Below, one piece after another: positions 8,018 to 16,685 of a stretch of 64,000 nt of DNA. The notes under the pieces were generated by a model, which saw nothing but the letters and a program-made list of their open reading frames with translations, searched no databases and was not told where the DNA came from. A program made the position numbers and the translations under genes. Numbering within the stretch: the first letter of the stretch is position 1; every line of letters starts with the position of its first letter. Source of the DNA: Flavobacteriales bacterium (GTDB taxonomy: Bacteria > Bacteroidota > Bacteroidia > Flavobacteriales_F > PHOS-HE28); contig JADKJM010000008.1 of NCBI GenBank assembly GCA_016721005.1, positions 62,001 to 126,000 of the forward strand, given 5' to 3'.

Positions 8018-11000
8018 TCACATGTCAGGAGCCTTCAGCCCGACCACGAAATACATCTGCACTTCGCCCTTTCCCTTCACCTTGATGGGTCCACGTGGTT
8101 CCACTTCCACATGGTCCATGACCTGGGCGTAGACCGGCCCGCTGATGTTCAATCTCCCGGCAGCGCCATGCGTTTCCATGCGACTCGCCAGGTTCACGGT
8201 ATCGCCCCAGATGTCGTACGCGAATTTCTTCTCACCCACCACACCTGCCACCACCGGTCCGCTGTGGATCCCGATCCGCACGGGCCATTCCTGCAGACCC
8301 TTGGCGCGTCGTTCCGTGTTGCTTTTCTCCACGGCCTCCAACATGGCCATACCCATGCGCACGGCATCCAACGCATGTGTTGCACTCGGTTCCGGGATCC
8401 CCGATGCGCACATGTACGCATCGCCGATGGTCTTGATCTTCTCCATGTGGTGTGCGTCGCACAAGCGATCGAAGAGGCGGAAGTAGTGGTCCAGTTCAGC
8501 CACCAGCAGGTCGCTGTCCATGTTACTGCTGAAGGTGCTGAAGCCCTTGAAGTCGCTGAAGAGCACCGTGCATCGTTCGTAGCGGCGCGCTTTCGCGGCA
8601 CCGCGCTCCTTCAATTCCTCTGCCGTGCTCGCGGGGAGGATATTCCGCAGAAGGCCATCGCTGCGCTCTTTCTCGGCAGCGAGTTCGCGTGTGCGTTCGC
8701 GCACGGTGCGTTCAAGCCGCTCGCGATCCAGCCGCAGTCGCCGCGTGCGCAACCGGACGAAGCCGAAGAAGCCGAGGAGCAAGGTGCTGCCACTGGCCGC
8801 TCGGAAGGTTCCCGTTTGCCAGAACGGTGGTGCGATGGTGAAGGCATAGGTCACGGGTTGTTCCGTCCAGATGCCGCTGCCGTTCCGCGCCAGGACCTTG
8901 AAAACATACTCACCCGGCGGAATGTTGCTGTACGTGACCCGATCCGTGGCGGTGATGGGGGACCAATCCGGATCGTAGCCGTCCAGGATGTACCGGTAGC
9001 GCACCTTCTCCGGGTACGCCAGGGAAATACCGGTGAATGCGAAGGTGAGGTGGTTCTTGTTGTACGGCAGTGCGAGATCCGAGGGCAACCCGCGCCGATC
9101 GGTCCCGGAGCACCACGGTTTCCAATCGGGATGTTCGTAGAACAACCGCAGATCCGTGAGGTGTACGAGTGGTTCGCGTGGATCCTCCAACAACCACCGC
9201 GGATCATAGCGTGTAGCACCGCGCACCGTACCGAACCACATGGCGCTGTCACGGTCGAGCAGGCATGCGTTGCGAACGCACTCGATGCCGATGAACCCTT
9301 CGTCCGCACCGTAGTGCTTGAGATCAAGGACCTGCTCCTGCATCACGTCGAGTTCAAGCATATCAATGCCGCGCCGCGTACCCAACCACACGTTCTCCAG
9401 CGCATCGAGCAGGACCTGCTCCACTGAATTGCTGGACAGTCCATGGCCCACGTTGAAACTGTCCAGGTGGTTGAGGTGCAACCGGTACAGGCCGTGGCCT
9501 TCCGTTCCGATCCAGAGATTGCCCGGCGTGTCGCGCGCGAGGTCGGTCAGTCCTACCGTGGGTACCTGAAGCTGTTGACGGAAGCGCCACGGCAAGGTGC
9601 GGGTTGGAAGCAGGAAGAGCCCGCGGTCCGTGGTTGCCCACAACGTGTCGCCATTGCATTCAACGTTGTTCACCGGGTGATCCAGACCGGCGATGCGCAT
9701 GTACCTGCCATCTCCGGGATCGGCGTAGAGTCCGCGATCCGTACCCACCCACGAGCGCCCTTCGCGGTCCAGTTGGATGCAACGGATGTCCAACGCATCG
9801 ATCCCCTTGCTCGCCGGAATTCGTTCGAAGCGATCACCCCGGCCGCGGAACAGACCGGAACCTTCTGTTCCGGCAAGCAGGAAACCTTGCACATCCTCGC
9901 CGAGGCATTGCACCGTGGGATCCGTCAACCCTGAACCGGGGCCGAACACCGTTACGATCTCCCCATTCCAGCGGGCCACACCTCCTCCGGCCGTAGCGAG
10001 GTAGAGGAGGTCGTCCGGCGTGCGGTGGATCGCGGTCACGGTGCGCGATGCCAGTCCATCACGGTCGGTGAAGTGCATGAACGCATCACCGGTGAAGCGC
10101 GCAACCCCACCGAATGCCGTGCCCACCCAGACCGCGCCGCTGCGATCCTCCATCAGGCAGCGCACATGATCGTGGCCCAGCCCGTTCTTCTCGCGGATCG
10201 TGCGCAGGCGTGGAAAGCCACGTGAACGCGAAAGATGCTGCAGGCCGGTCGGCGTGCCCAGCCATAGATCACCGTTGCGCGCGCGAATGAGCGCGGTGAT
10301 GCGTGGATCCGGCCGCGCCAGCGGATAGATACCCAACATGCGATCGACCAGTGGCGTGGGATCCAGGTGGGTGTTGAGTTCCATGTAGCCATTCGATGTA
10401 CCGACGAGAAGACCGAGGCTATCCGCGAACAGTGCGCTTACCCGGATGTCCGGTAGTAGTGCGTTGGCTGCGATCGGGTTCCACCGATCACCCTGAAGGA
10501 TGTACACTCCACTGTCCGTGCCTGCGATGAGCGCGCCGCGCACGCTGCGCACGAGCGCGTTCACCTGCAATGTTGCCAAGCCCACGCCGAACTCTTGCGC
10601 TGCGGATCCATCCGGCTTGCACCGCATGATGCCCGATCCCGCGGTGGCCCACCAGATCCATTCATCCGTGATGACAAAGTCCGTTACCGGATGGCCATCA
10701 GCGGCACGTTGCATCGAACTCAGGTCGCCACCTTCCCAGACCGCCGTGGTGCCATTCTCCCGGCCGATCCAGACCCGACCGTCCGGCGCCGCATGTATCG
10801 CAGTGATGCGGTCCGGCCCACTGCCCGCCCCACCGATGGATTCAAAGTGCGATCCTTCACTGCGCGCCGCGCCCTGCGCCGTTCCCACCCAAAGGAATCC
10901 TTCGGCGTCTTCACACAAAGCGCTCACGGCAGCGCTCGGCAGGCCCTCCTCCAAGGAAAGGGTCCGCAGGTCGTACTGTTGGGCGGCCGTGGCGAGGGAC

Positions 11001-11044
11001 CCCAGAAGGAAGGCCAGCAACGGCGGACCAAGGGCGCATCGCAT
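8018..11044 (-). CDS. Propeller-sensor transmembrane class III adenylate cyclase
   Basis: A 1,008-residue single-chain signalling protein. After a signal peptide (MRCALGPPLLAFLLGSLATA) come repeats of the two-component-regulator-propeller type (EGFLWVGTAQG, GAVWVGTAFGGVARF, NLWIGTEGHGLYRL), then a Y_Y_Y domain (residues ~670-735), a transmembrane helix near 740-760, a short coiled linker and a class III nucleotide cyclase domain (~815-1000). Catalytic residues are intact: metal aspartates in LFSDFKGFS and KTIGDAYM, the adenine-selecting Lys in EKIKTIGD with Asp in AYDIWGDT, and the transition-state Asn/Arg in VNLASRMETHG. This supports cAMP rather than cGMP. It probably senses an extracellular or periplasmic ligand. 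Met at 11044 is chosen because it starts the signal peptide. Confidence 0.9.
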   Translation of the reverse strand: MRCALGPPLLAFLLGSLATAAQQYDLRTLSLEEGLPSAAVSALCEDAEGFLWVGTAQGAARSEGSHFESIGGAGSGPDRITAIHAAPDGRVWIGRENGTTAVWEGGDLSSMQRAADGHPVTDFVITDEWIWWATAGSGIMRCKPDGSAAQEFGVGLATLQVNALVRSVRGALIAGTDSGVYILQGDRWNPIAANALLPDIRVSALFADSLGLLVGTSNGYMELNTHLDPTPLVDRMLGIYPLARPDPRITALIRARNGDLWLGTPTGLQHLSRSRGFPRLRTIREKNGLGHDHVRCLMEDRSGAVWVGTAFGGVARFTGDAFMHFTDRDGLASRTVTAIHRTPDDLLYLATAGGGVARWNGEIVTVFGPGSGLTDPTVQCLGEDVQGFLLAGTEGSGLFRGRGDRFERIPASKGIDALDIRCIQLDREGRSWVGTDRGLYADPGDGRYMRIAGLDHPVNNVECNGDTLWATTDRGLFLLPTRTLPWRFRQQLQVPTVGLTDLARDTPGNLWIGTEGHGLYRLHLNHLDSFNVGHGLSSNSVEQVLLDALENVWLGTRRGIDMLELDVMQEQVLDLKHYGADEGFIGIECVRNACLLDRDSAMWFGTVRGATRYDPRWLLEDPREPLVHLTDLRLFYEHPDWKPWCSGTDRRGLPSDLALPYNKNHLTFAFTGISLAYPEKVRYRYILDGYDPDWSPITATDRVTYSNIPPGEYVFKVLARNGSGIWTEQPVTYAFTIAPPFWQTGTFRAASGSTLLLGFFGFVRLRTRRLRLDRERLERTVRERTRELAAEKERSDGLLRNILPASTAEELKERGAAKARRYERCTVLFSDFKGFSTFSSNMDSDLLVAELDHYFRLFDRLCDAHHMEKIKTIGDAYMCASGIPEPSATHALDAVRMGMAMLEAVEKSNTERRAKGLQEWPVRIGIHSGPVVAGVVGEKKFAYDIWGDTVNLASRMETHGAAGRLNISGPVYAQVMDHVEVEPRGPIKVKGKGEVQMYFVVGLKAPDM

Positions 11045-11049
11045 GGTTG

Positions 11050-11057
11050 GAAAGATA
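11050..11057 (-). promoter_or_regulatory. Candidate -7 element for the adenylate cyclase
   Basis: Read on the minus strand this is TATCTTTC, 7 of 8 matches to TAnnTTTG. It ends only 5 bases before the cyclase ATG, so the predicted transcript would be leaderless or nearly so. Confidence 0.45.
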
Positions 11058-11089
11058 GCGCCGCCCGCCAATGAGCATGCCGAAAGCAC

Positions 11090-11121
11090 TTGGAAAACGC
11101 CCGTTCGTGATCTTACCTTTC
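11090..11121 (+). promoter_or_regulatory. Candidate promoter TTG-N21-TACCTTTC
   Basis: A TTG at 11090 is followed after 21 bases by TACCTTTC (11114-11121), close to the Bacteroidota consensus TTG-N19-21-TAnnTTTG. It lies 29 bases before the small DNA-binding-like gene and diverges from the cyclase promoter. Confidence 0.55.
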
Positions 11122-11150
11122 AGTCGCATCCAAACCAAACCTTTCCCATC

Positions 11151-11405
11151 ATGAACATCACCTTCAATGAGTTGCGGCGGATCAAGGACAATCTGCCCGA
11201 TGGGAGTATCCACCGCATAGCACGGCAACTGGATCTGAACGTGGAGACCGTGTGGAATTACTTCGGGGGATACACCCATCCGAACGGCCGGACCATGGGC
11301 GTACACTTGGAGCCCGGTCCCGATGGCGGAGTCGTCGCATTGGACGATACGCGCATCCTCGACATCGCCCAGGAGATCCTCAACGAGCGGATCGCCCACG
11401 TGTGA
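11151..11405 (+). CDS. Small HTH-like putative DNA-binding protein
   Basis: An 84-residue acidic protein. Residues ~18-40 (GSIHRIARQLDLNVETVWNY) read as a helix-turn-helix: a first helix, a turn at LDLN and a recognition helix VETVWNYFGG. A short middle segment (HLEPGPDGGVVALDDTR) and a C-terminal helix (ILDIAQEILNERI) complete it. Short proteins of this form occur widely in Bacteroidota and are usually annotated only as DNA-binding; I recognise the form but no named gene. It has its own promoter and terminator, so it is a monocistronic unit between the cyclase and the helicase. The start at 11151 fits the promoter distance and the compact fold; frames reaching further upstream run antisense through the cyclase gene. 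Confidence 0.7.
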   Translation: MNITFNELRRIKDNLPDGSIHRIARQLDLNVETVWNYFGGYTHPNGRTMGVHLEPGPDGGVVALDDTRILDIAQEILNERIAHV

Positions 11406-11440
11406 TCGTAAATGTTTCCTGCGTGTAACGAACATGCAGG

Positions 11441-11477
11441 AAAAGAGCGCGGCCCTCCATGAGGGCCGCGCTCTTTT
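11441..11477. terminator. Bidirectional intrinsic terminator
   Basis: A perfect 17-bp inverted repeat (AAAAGAGCGCGGCCCTC and its complement) with a 3-base CAT loop. The A4 and T4 ends give a U-tract on either strand, so it can end both the small + gene at 11405 and the helicase gene whose stop is at 11510 on the minus strand. Confidence 0.9.
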
Positions 11478-11509
11478 CGGTTCAATGAATTGGTGTGATC
11501 CGCGATCGC

Positions 11510-13432
11510 TCAACCGCGTTCCTTCTTCGGGAATGGTTTGGGGGTGTAGAAGCCTTCCTTTTTCTGGTAGCCTCCTTTCTCGGGTGGTGCTGATCCGCGC
11601 TCATCCTTGCCGCGATAGCTGGTCTGGTGCGGGCGATCGCTTTTCTGGCCGCCGCTTCCGCCTTTGTATCCGCCGCCACCGCCTTTGTATCCACCACCAC
11701 CGCCCTTGTATCCACCACCGCCACCCTTGTATCCGCCGCCGCCGCCCTTGTATCCGCCACCTTCACGCGGTGCGCGGGGTGCATCGCTACCGGAACCGCC
11801 TTGTCCTTGACCTGGCTGGGCCTCGTCCACACGGATCTTGCGGCCTTTGTAATTGGCGCTCTTGAATGCGTTGAAGACCTGCTCGAAGTGTGCGGGCTCG
11901 ATGTCCACGAACGAATACACGTCCTTGATCATCATGCGGCCGATCACATCGCCCTCCACGCCGCTGATGCCACACACATAGCCGAGCATCTTGCCTTTAT
12001 CGAAGCCATCGGCACTGCCGAGGTTGATGAACATCTGGCGTCCGGTACTGAAGCGTTCGCGTGAGGAAGGACGTTCCGCCCGGGCGGTATGATCCTTCCG
12101 GCTCATGTCCACGTTCAGGTCCGGCAATTCGCGGAATTGCGTGATCAAGCGGTTGAAGGCCACACTCATGAAACGCTCGATCAACTCCTCCTTGCTGAAG
12201 ACCGCGAGTTCCTCTTGCGCGGTCGGCAGGATCGCAGCGAGTGCGTCGTGATCAACCTCCACGGCTTTCAGTTTCGTGAGGTAGGCCAGCACCTGTGCCT
12301 TGCCGATATCACCGGCACCCGGCACACGGACATAGGTGAAGTGCGTTTTCAAGGCGCGCTCCAACTGGCGGATCTTGCCTACATCGCGCACACCGATGAT
12401 GCTGATGGAGATGCCGGTACGTCCGGCGCGTGCCGTGCGGCCGCTGCGGTGCGTGTAGTTCTCCGCTTCGCCCGGCAGGTCGAAGTGGATCACGTGTGTG
12501 ATGTCACTGACATCGATGCCACGCGCTGCGACATCGGTTGCGATGAGCAATTGCAAACTTCGCGCACGGTAACGACCCATCACATGGTCCCGCTGGGCTT
12601 GGCTCAGGTCGCCGTGGATGGCATCGGCCGAGTGGCCGTCCTTCATCAACGCGCTGGCGAGTTCCTGCGTTTCGTGCTTGGTCCGGCAGAAGACGATGGC
12701 GAAAAGGTCCGGGTCGGAATCGATGATGCGGCGAAGTGCAGCGTACCGATCGCGCGCATGCACCACGCAATATTGGTGTTGGATGGTGGACGCAGCGGCA
12801 TTGCGCTCACCCACTTGTAGCTCCTCCGCTTCGCGCATGTAGCGCTTGGCGATGTGTCGCACCTCGCTGCCCATGGTGGCGCTGAAAAGCCACGTGCGCT
12901 TGTCCTCGGGTGTGTTCTGAAGGATGTCGGTGAGGTCCTCTTGGAACCCCATGTTCAGCATCTCGTCAGCCTCATCGAGGACTACGATCCGGACAGTGCT
13001 CAAGTTGATCGAGTCGCGTCCCAGCAGATCCAGCAAGCGGCCGGGTGTGGCCACCACGATGTTCGCGCCGCGTTGGATATCGCGGATCTGGTCGCGGATG
13101 CTGGCTCCGCCGTAGACCGCGACAGGCTTCACACCCTTCAGGTGTTGGGCGAATTTCGTCAGGTCGTTGGTGATCTGCACGCACAGTTCGCGCGTGGGGG
13201 CGAGGATCAACGCTTGGACAGCACGGGCGGAAGGATCGATATCCTCCAACAGGGGTAGGCCGAACGCACCGGTCTTGCCGGTACCGGTCTGGGCCAGCAC
13301 CACCACGTCCTTTTCGGACTGCATCAGCAAGGGGATCGCCCGTTCTTGGACCGGGGTGGGTTCCTTCCAACCCAACTCGTTGAGTGAAAGGAGGATCTCC
13401 GCGCGGAGACCGAGCGCGTCGAAAGAGGACAT
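11510..13432 (-). CDS. DEAD-box ATP-dependent RNA helicase with DbpA-like domain and Gly-rich tail
   Basis: A 640-residue helicase. Conserved motifs appear in order: Q motif (GWKEPTPVQERAIP), Walker A AQTGTGKT (~47-54), PTREL, DEAD box VLDEADEML (~150-158), SAT in LFSATM (~182) and HRSGRTARAGR (~326). Residues ~464-540 match the DbpA-type RNA-binding domain (MFINLGSADGF, then MMIKDVYSFVDIEP), and the tail is a low-complexity RGG-like stretch with YKGGGGG repeated, typical of CsdA/DeaD-like helicases. Likely role: remodelling structured RNA in ribosome assembly or at low temperature. The start at 13432 (MSSFDALGL) is the family start; the frame is open upstream but overlaps the divergent DUF4834 gene. 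Confidence 0.92.
   Translation of the reverse strand: MSSFDALGLRAEILLSLNELGWKEPTPVQERAIPLLMQSEKDVVVLAQTGTGKTGAFGLPLLEDIDPSARAVQALILAPTRELCVQITNDLTKFAQHLKGVKPVAVYGGASIRDQIRDIQRGANIVVATPGRLLDLLGRDSINLSTVRIVVLDEADEMLNMGFQEDLTDILQNTPEDKRTWLFSATMGSEVRHIAKRYMREAEELQVGERNAAASTIQHQYCVVHARDRYAALRRIIDSDPDLFAIVFCRTKHETQELASALMKDGHSADAIHGDLSQAQRDHVMGRYRARSLQLLIATDVAARGIDVSDITHVIHFDLPGEAENYTHRSGRTARAGRTGISISIIGVRDVGKIRQLERALKTHFTYVRVPGAGDIGKAQVLAYLTKLKAVEVDHDALAAILPTAQEELAVFSKEELIERFMSVAFNRLITQFRELPDLNVDMSRKDHTARAERPSSRERFSTGRQMFINLGSADGFDKGKMLGYVCGISGVEGDVIGRMMIKDVYSFVDIEPAHFEQVFNAFKSANYKGRKIRVDEAQPGQGQGGSGSDAPRAPREGGGYKGGGGGYKGGGGGYKGGGGGYKGGGGGYKGGSGGQKSDRPHQTSYRGKDERGSAPPEKGGYQKKEGFYTPKPFPKKERG
11663..11762. 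repeat. 21-bp tandem repeat coding for YKGGGGG
   Basis: About 4.5 copies of a 21-base unit of the form yTTGTATCCrCCrCCrCC (read on +) encode the seven-residue module YKGGGGG in the helicase tail. Unit differences are mostly third-position synonymous changes, pointing to selection for the peptide. Confidence 0.85.
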
Positions 13433-13533
13433 CTCAGTAGGGGGAAATGGGGAAAATGCGCTGGCGTTGCGCGGAACGGCCGGCAAGGTACGGCGTTGTG
13501 CGCGAACGGGGTAGCGGCCCCGCTGGCCCCGGC

Positions 13534-13541
13534 TATCTTCG
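13534..13541 (+). promoter_or_regulatory. Candidate -7 element TATCTTCG, leaderless position
   Basis: TATCTTCG (TAnnTTyG) ends 6 bases before the DUF4834 ATG. Transcription would begin at or beside the start codon. No TTG is seen at the -33 position. Confidence 0.45.
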
Positions 13542-13547
13542 CCGCCG

Positions 13548-13778
13548 ATGTCCTTTTCGGAAGCCAGCTTCACCGGCACATTGCGCACCATCGCGGTCCT
13601 CGTGATCCTGTGGTGGGTGCTCCGCCTGATCCTTCGGTCGAATGCCAAAGGTCCTGTAGGACCCCAACAGCCACAGCGACCCAAAGGTGATGTGCGCATC
13701 GAACCAGTTCCCGGGAATCCACGTGACCGGAAGGACGACTTGGACATCATCGATGCGGACTTCGAGGAGATCAAGTAA
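13548..13778 (+). CDS. DUF4834 family small membrane protein
   Basis: A 76-residue protein with a single N-terminal membrane helix (LRTIAVLVILWWVLRLIL), a proline- and glutamine-rich basic linker, and an acidic end DDLDIIDADFEEIK. This arrangement, with the conserved terminal D-x-D-F-E-E-I-x, is the DUF4834 family found in Flavobacteriia, of unknown function. It lies 24 bases upstream of the large YfhO-like gene and probably shares its transcript. The start at 13548 leaves three polar residues and a short lead before the helix. Confidence 0.75.
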   Translation: MSFSEASFTGTLRTIAVLVILWWVLRLILRSNAKGPVGPQQPQRPKGDVRIEPVPGNPRDRKDDLDIIDADFEEIK

Positions 13779-13802
13779 CAGCCCGAGTACACCAGGACCC
13801 AC

Positions 13803-16685
13803 ATGAAGACGATCCCATGGAAGAAGCTGCTGCCGGTGGTAGTGGCCATTGCGGTATTCTACGCGCTCAGTCTGACCTATTTCAGCCCGGTGCTGGAAGG
13901 CAAGAAGCTGGTGCAGGGTGATTTGAAGAACTGGCAAGGCATGGCCCAGGAGATCCTGGAGCATCGCACCGCCTTCGATGAGGATCCGCTGTGGACCGGC
14001 AGCATGTTCAGCGGGATGCCAGCGTATCAGATCATGGTGCTGTGGCCGAAGAACCTGTTGCGTTTCGCGGATGATGTATTCCATGGTTTTCTTCCCCGAC
14101 CAGCGTGTTTCCTTTTCCTCTATCTCTTGGGGATGTACATCCTGTTCCTGTGCTTGCGGGTGGATCCGTGGCTGAGCCTCGTCGGCGCGTTGGCCTTCGG
14201 GTTCTCGTCGTACTTCTTCGCGATCCTGGAAGCCGGGCACAACAGCAAGGCCAACGCCATCGGCTATATGCCTATGGTGCTGGGCGCCGTGTACATGCTT
14301 TATCGCGGACGCGTGCTCTTCGGCGGTGCGATGCTGGCCCTGTTCATGGGCTTGGAGATCGCCATGAACCACGTGCAGATCACCTATTACCTCGGTTTCG
14401 TCCTCGTGCTTTTCCTGCTCGCCGAAGCCGTCCGCGCAATGCGCGAGAAGCAGGTCGTGGATTTCGCCAAGCGATCAGGCATCGGTGCGGTGGCCGTGAT
14501 CCTAGCTGTTGCGTGCAACGCAGGCATGCTGTGGACCACGGCGGAGTATGGCAGTTACACCACGCGCGGCAAGAGTGAATTAACGATCAAGGTGGACGGA
14601 TCATCCGCAGGTGATGTGCAGACCAGTGGATTGGACCGTGACTATGTGACGCAATGGAGTTACGGCAAGCAGGAGAGTTTCTCGTTGCTCATCCCGAATG
14701 CGAAGGGTGGCGCCTCCGCATCGATCATCCAGAAGCAGGAGGACTTCAACCAGTTCAATGATCCCACGTTCCGCAAGGCGATCATGGATGAGTACCAGAG
14801 CGGGGGCTACGTGAATTCCTATTGGGGTGATCAAAGCTTCACCTCGGGTCCGGTGTACATCGGTGCAGTGGTGGTGCTGCTCCTGCTGCTGATGCTCGGC
14901 AGCGTGGAAGGCGCGGGGCGATGGTGGATCCTCGGATCCATCCCCTTCCTGCTGATCATGTTGGCGATCAACAACGCGTCCATGGAGAATGTGGATGGCG
15001 TGGCATACGTAGTCGGCATGCGAAGCGCCACGCTGATGGGCATGCTCCTCTTCGCGTATCTGGTAGCAGGCCTGTGGTTCGTCCGGGATGCGTTGGTCTT
15101 CGCGCTCTTCAGCAGTTTGCTGATCACGTTGATGCTCAGTTGGGGGCACCATTTCATGCCCTTCACCGACCTTTTCCTGGATCACGTTCCCGGATACAGC
15201 AAGTTCCGCGCGGTCACCATCATCCTGGTCATCGTGGAATTGGCCGCGCCCGTGTTGGCTGTACTCTATCTCGATCGCTTGAGCCGCGAAGGGGTGTGGG
15301 ATAAGGCGAAGCGGATGCGCTTCCTCATCCTGTCCGGATCGTTGCTCGTGGTGTTGTTGCTCTTTGCATTGATCCCGAGCAACCTGATGGAGTTCATCAG
15401 CGATGCGGAGCGCGCCAAGTACAACGCGCAGATAGAGGGTGGTGCGCCGGAAGCGGCCGTGGTCGATTTCGTTTCGAACCTGAAGGAATACCGCATCGGT
15501 GTGTTCACCGGTGACGTGTGGCGCAGTTTCCTGTTCGTGGCCTTGGGCGCTGCGTTGGTGTATCTGTTCGGTCGCCGCACGGTCGGTCGTGGCGTGCTGG
15601 TCGCTGGACTTTCGATCCTTGTGCTAGCGGATCAATGGTCCATTGATAAGCGCTATGTGAACAACGAAAAGGACAAGGGCCGCTATCGCTCATGGGAGGA
15701 TGAGAAGGCTTCGCTGCTTCCGTTCAAGCCGAATGGATCGGACATGGCGATCCTGCAGAACGAATGGACACCGCAGGCGGAAGCGTACCAGAAAGGTGTG
15801 ATCGAGAAGATGAAGGAGCAACGCTCCAACCTGCGCGGTGCGGATCGCTTGGTGGCGAAGGATGAGGAGATGGTCGCGCGCTTCGGCAGTTTGCGTCGAA
15901 CGACCGATTACCGCGTGCTCAACCTGGGCAATCCATTCAACGATTCCCGCGTGAGCTACTTCCACAAGAGCATCGGCGGGTACCATGGCGCGAAGCTGGA
16001 GCGCTATCAGGAGCTGATTGAATTCCATCTTGGTCCTGCGATCATGCGCATCGGTGGTCTGCTGCGCAGTGGAACATCACTTCCTGCTATGGACAGTTTG
16101 CTGGCGAGCGAAGGCGTGCTGAACATGCTCAACACACGCTACCTGGTCTACGATCCGGAGCGGCCGCCGATCATGAACACCAATGCGTACGGCAGTGCGT
16201 GGTTCGTGGATGAACTGCGCTATGTGAAGGATGCCAATGAGGAGATCACCGCGCTCGGCACCATCGATCCCGCGCGTACCGCGCTTGTGGATGAACGGTA
16301 TCACGCTGCGCTCGGTGATGGGGCGATCGCACCCGATCCCACGGCCAGTGTGACACTGGACAGCTACAACACGAACGAGCTGAAATACGCCGTCCGTTCC
16401 AACGGGGGCGGTCTCGTGGTCTTCAGCGAGATCTGGTACGGACCGGATTGGAAGGCGAGCATCGATGGAACACCGGTGGAACATGTGCGCGCCGACTATG
16501 TGCTTCGTGCACTGCGCGTGCCGGCCGGAGAGCACACTGTGGTTTTCAAAGTGGAAGGCGGAGCGTACAGCAAGTCGCAGCCGATCATGTTGGCGGGATC
16601 GATCCTCGTCCTGTTGATCGCGCTTGGTGCGATCGGGATGGAGGTGCGCCGGAAGCTCGGTGGGTCCTCGGAGGCCGGGGTATGA
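13803..16685 (+). CDS. YfhO-family multi-spanning membrane protein
   Basis: A 960-residue integral membrane protein with an N-terminal signal-anchor (LLPVVVAIAVFYALSLTYF), a conserved luminal motif (QGDLKNWQGMAQEI, then DPLWTGSMFSGMPAYQI) and about a dozen hydrophobic helices in the first 600 residues. A large soluble C-terminal portion ends in one more helix (LAGSILVLLIALGAIGM). This is the YfhO architecture, GT-C-like membrane proteins that in Firmicutes transfer sugars to extracytoplasmic polymers; Bacteroidota homologues are long like this one. Its last codon overlaps the next gene (ATGA), a glycosyltransferase, supporting a role in envelope glycan modification. Substrate unknown. Confidence 0.85.
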   Translation: MKTIPWKKLLPVVVAIAVFYALSLTYFSPVLEGKKLVQGDLKNWQGMAQEILEHRTAFDEDPLWTGSMFSGMPAYQIMVLWPKNLLRFADDVFHGFLPRPACFLFLYLLGMYILFLCLRVDPWLSLVGALAFGFSSYFFAILEAGHNSKANAIGYMPMVLGAVYMLYRGRVLFGGAMLALFMGLEIAMNHVQITYYLGFVLVLFLLAEAVRAMREKQVVDFAKRSGIGAVAVILAVACNAGMLWTTAEYGSYTTRGKSELTIKVDGSSAGDVQTSGLDRDYVTQWSYGKQESFSLLIPNAKGGASASIIQKQEDFNQFNDPTFRKAIMDEYQSGGYVNSYWGDQSFTSGPVYIGAVVVLLLLLMLGSVEGAGRWWILGSIPFLLIMLAINNASMENVDGVAYVVGMRSATLMGMLLFAYLVAGLWFVRDALVFALFSSLLITLMLSWGHHFMPFTDLFLDHVPGYSKFRAVTIILVIVELAAPVLAVLYLDRLSREGVWDKAKRMRFLILSGSLLVVLLLFALIPSNLMEFISDAERAKYNAQIEGGAPEAAVVDFVSNLKEYRIGVFTGDVWRSFLFVALGAALVYLFGRRTVGRGVLVAGLSILVLADQWSIDKRYVNNEKDKGRYRSWEDEKASLLPFKPNGSDMAILQNEWTPQAEAYQKGVIEKMKEQRSNLRGADRLVAKDEEMVARFGSLRRTTDYRVLNLGNPFNDSRVSYFHKSIGGYHGAKLERYQELIEFHLGPAIMRIGGLLRSGTSLPAMDSLLASEGVLNMLNTRYLVYDPERPPIMNTNAYGSAWFVDELRYVKDANEEITALGTIDPARTALVDERYHAALGDGAIAPDPTASVTLDSYNTNELKYAVRSNGGGLVVFSEIWYGPDWKASIDGTPVEHVRADYVLRALRVPAGEHTVVFKVEGGAYSKSQPIMLAGSILVLLIALGAIGMEVRRKLGGSSEAGV

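Noticed and set aside
8111..9427. Long plus-strand frame (438 codons) opposite the adenylate cyclase gene
   Set aside because: Antisense to a gene with complete conserved motifs; the product is low-complexity and unlike any family, as GC-rich antisense frames often are.
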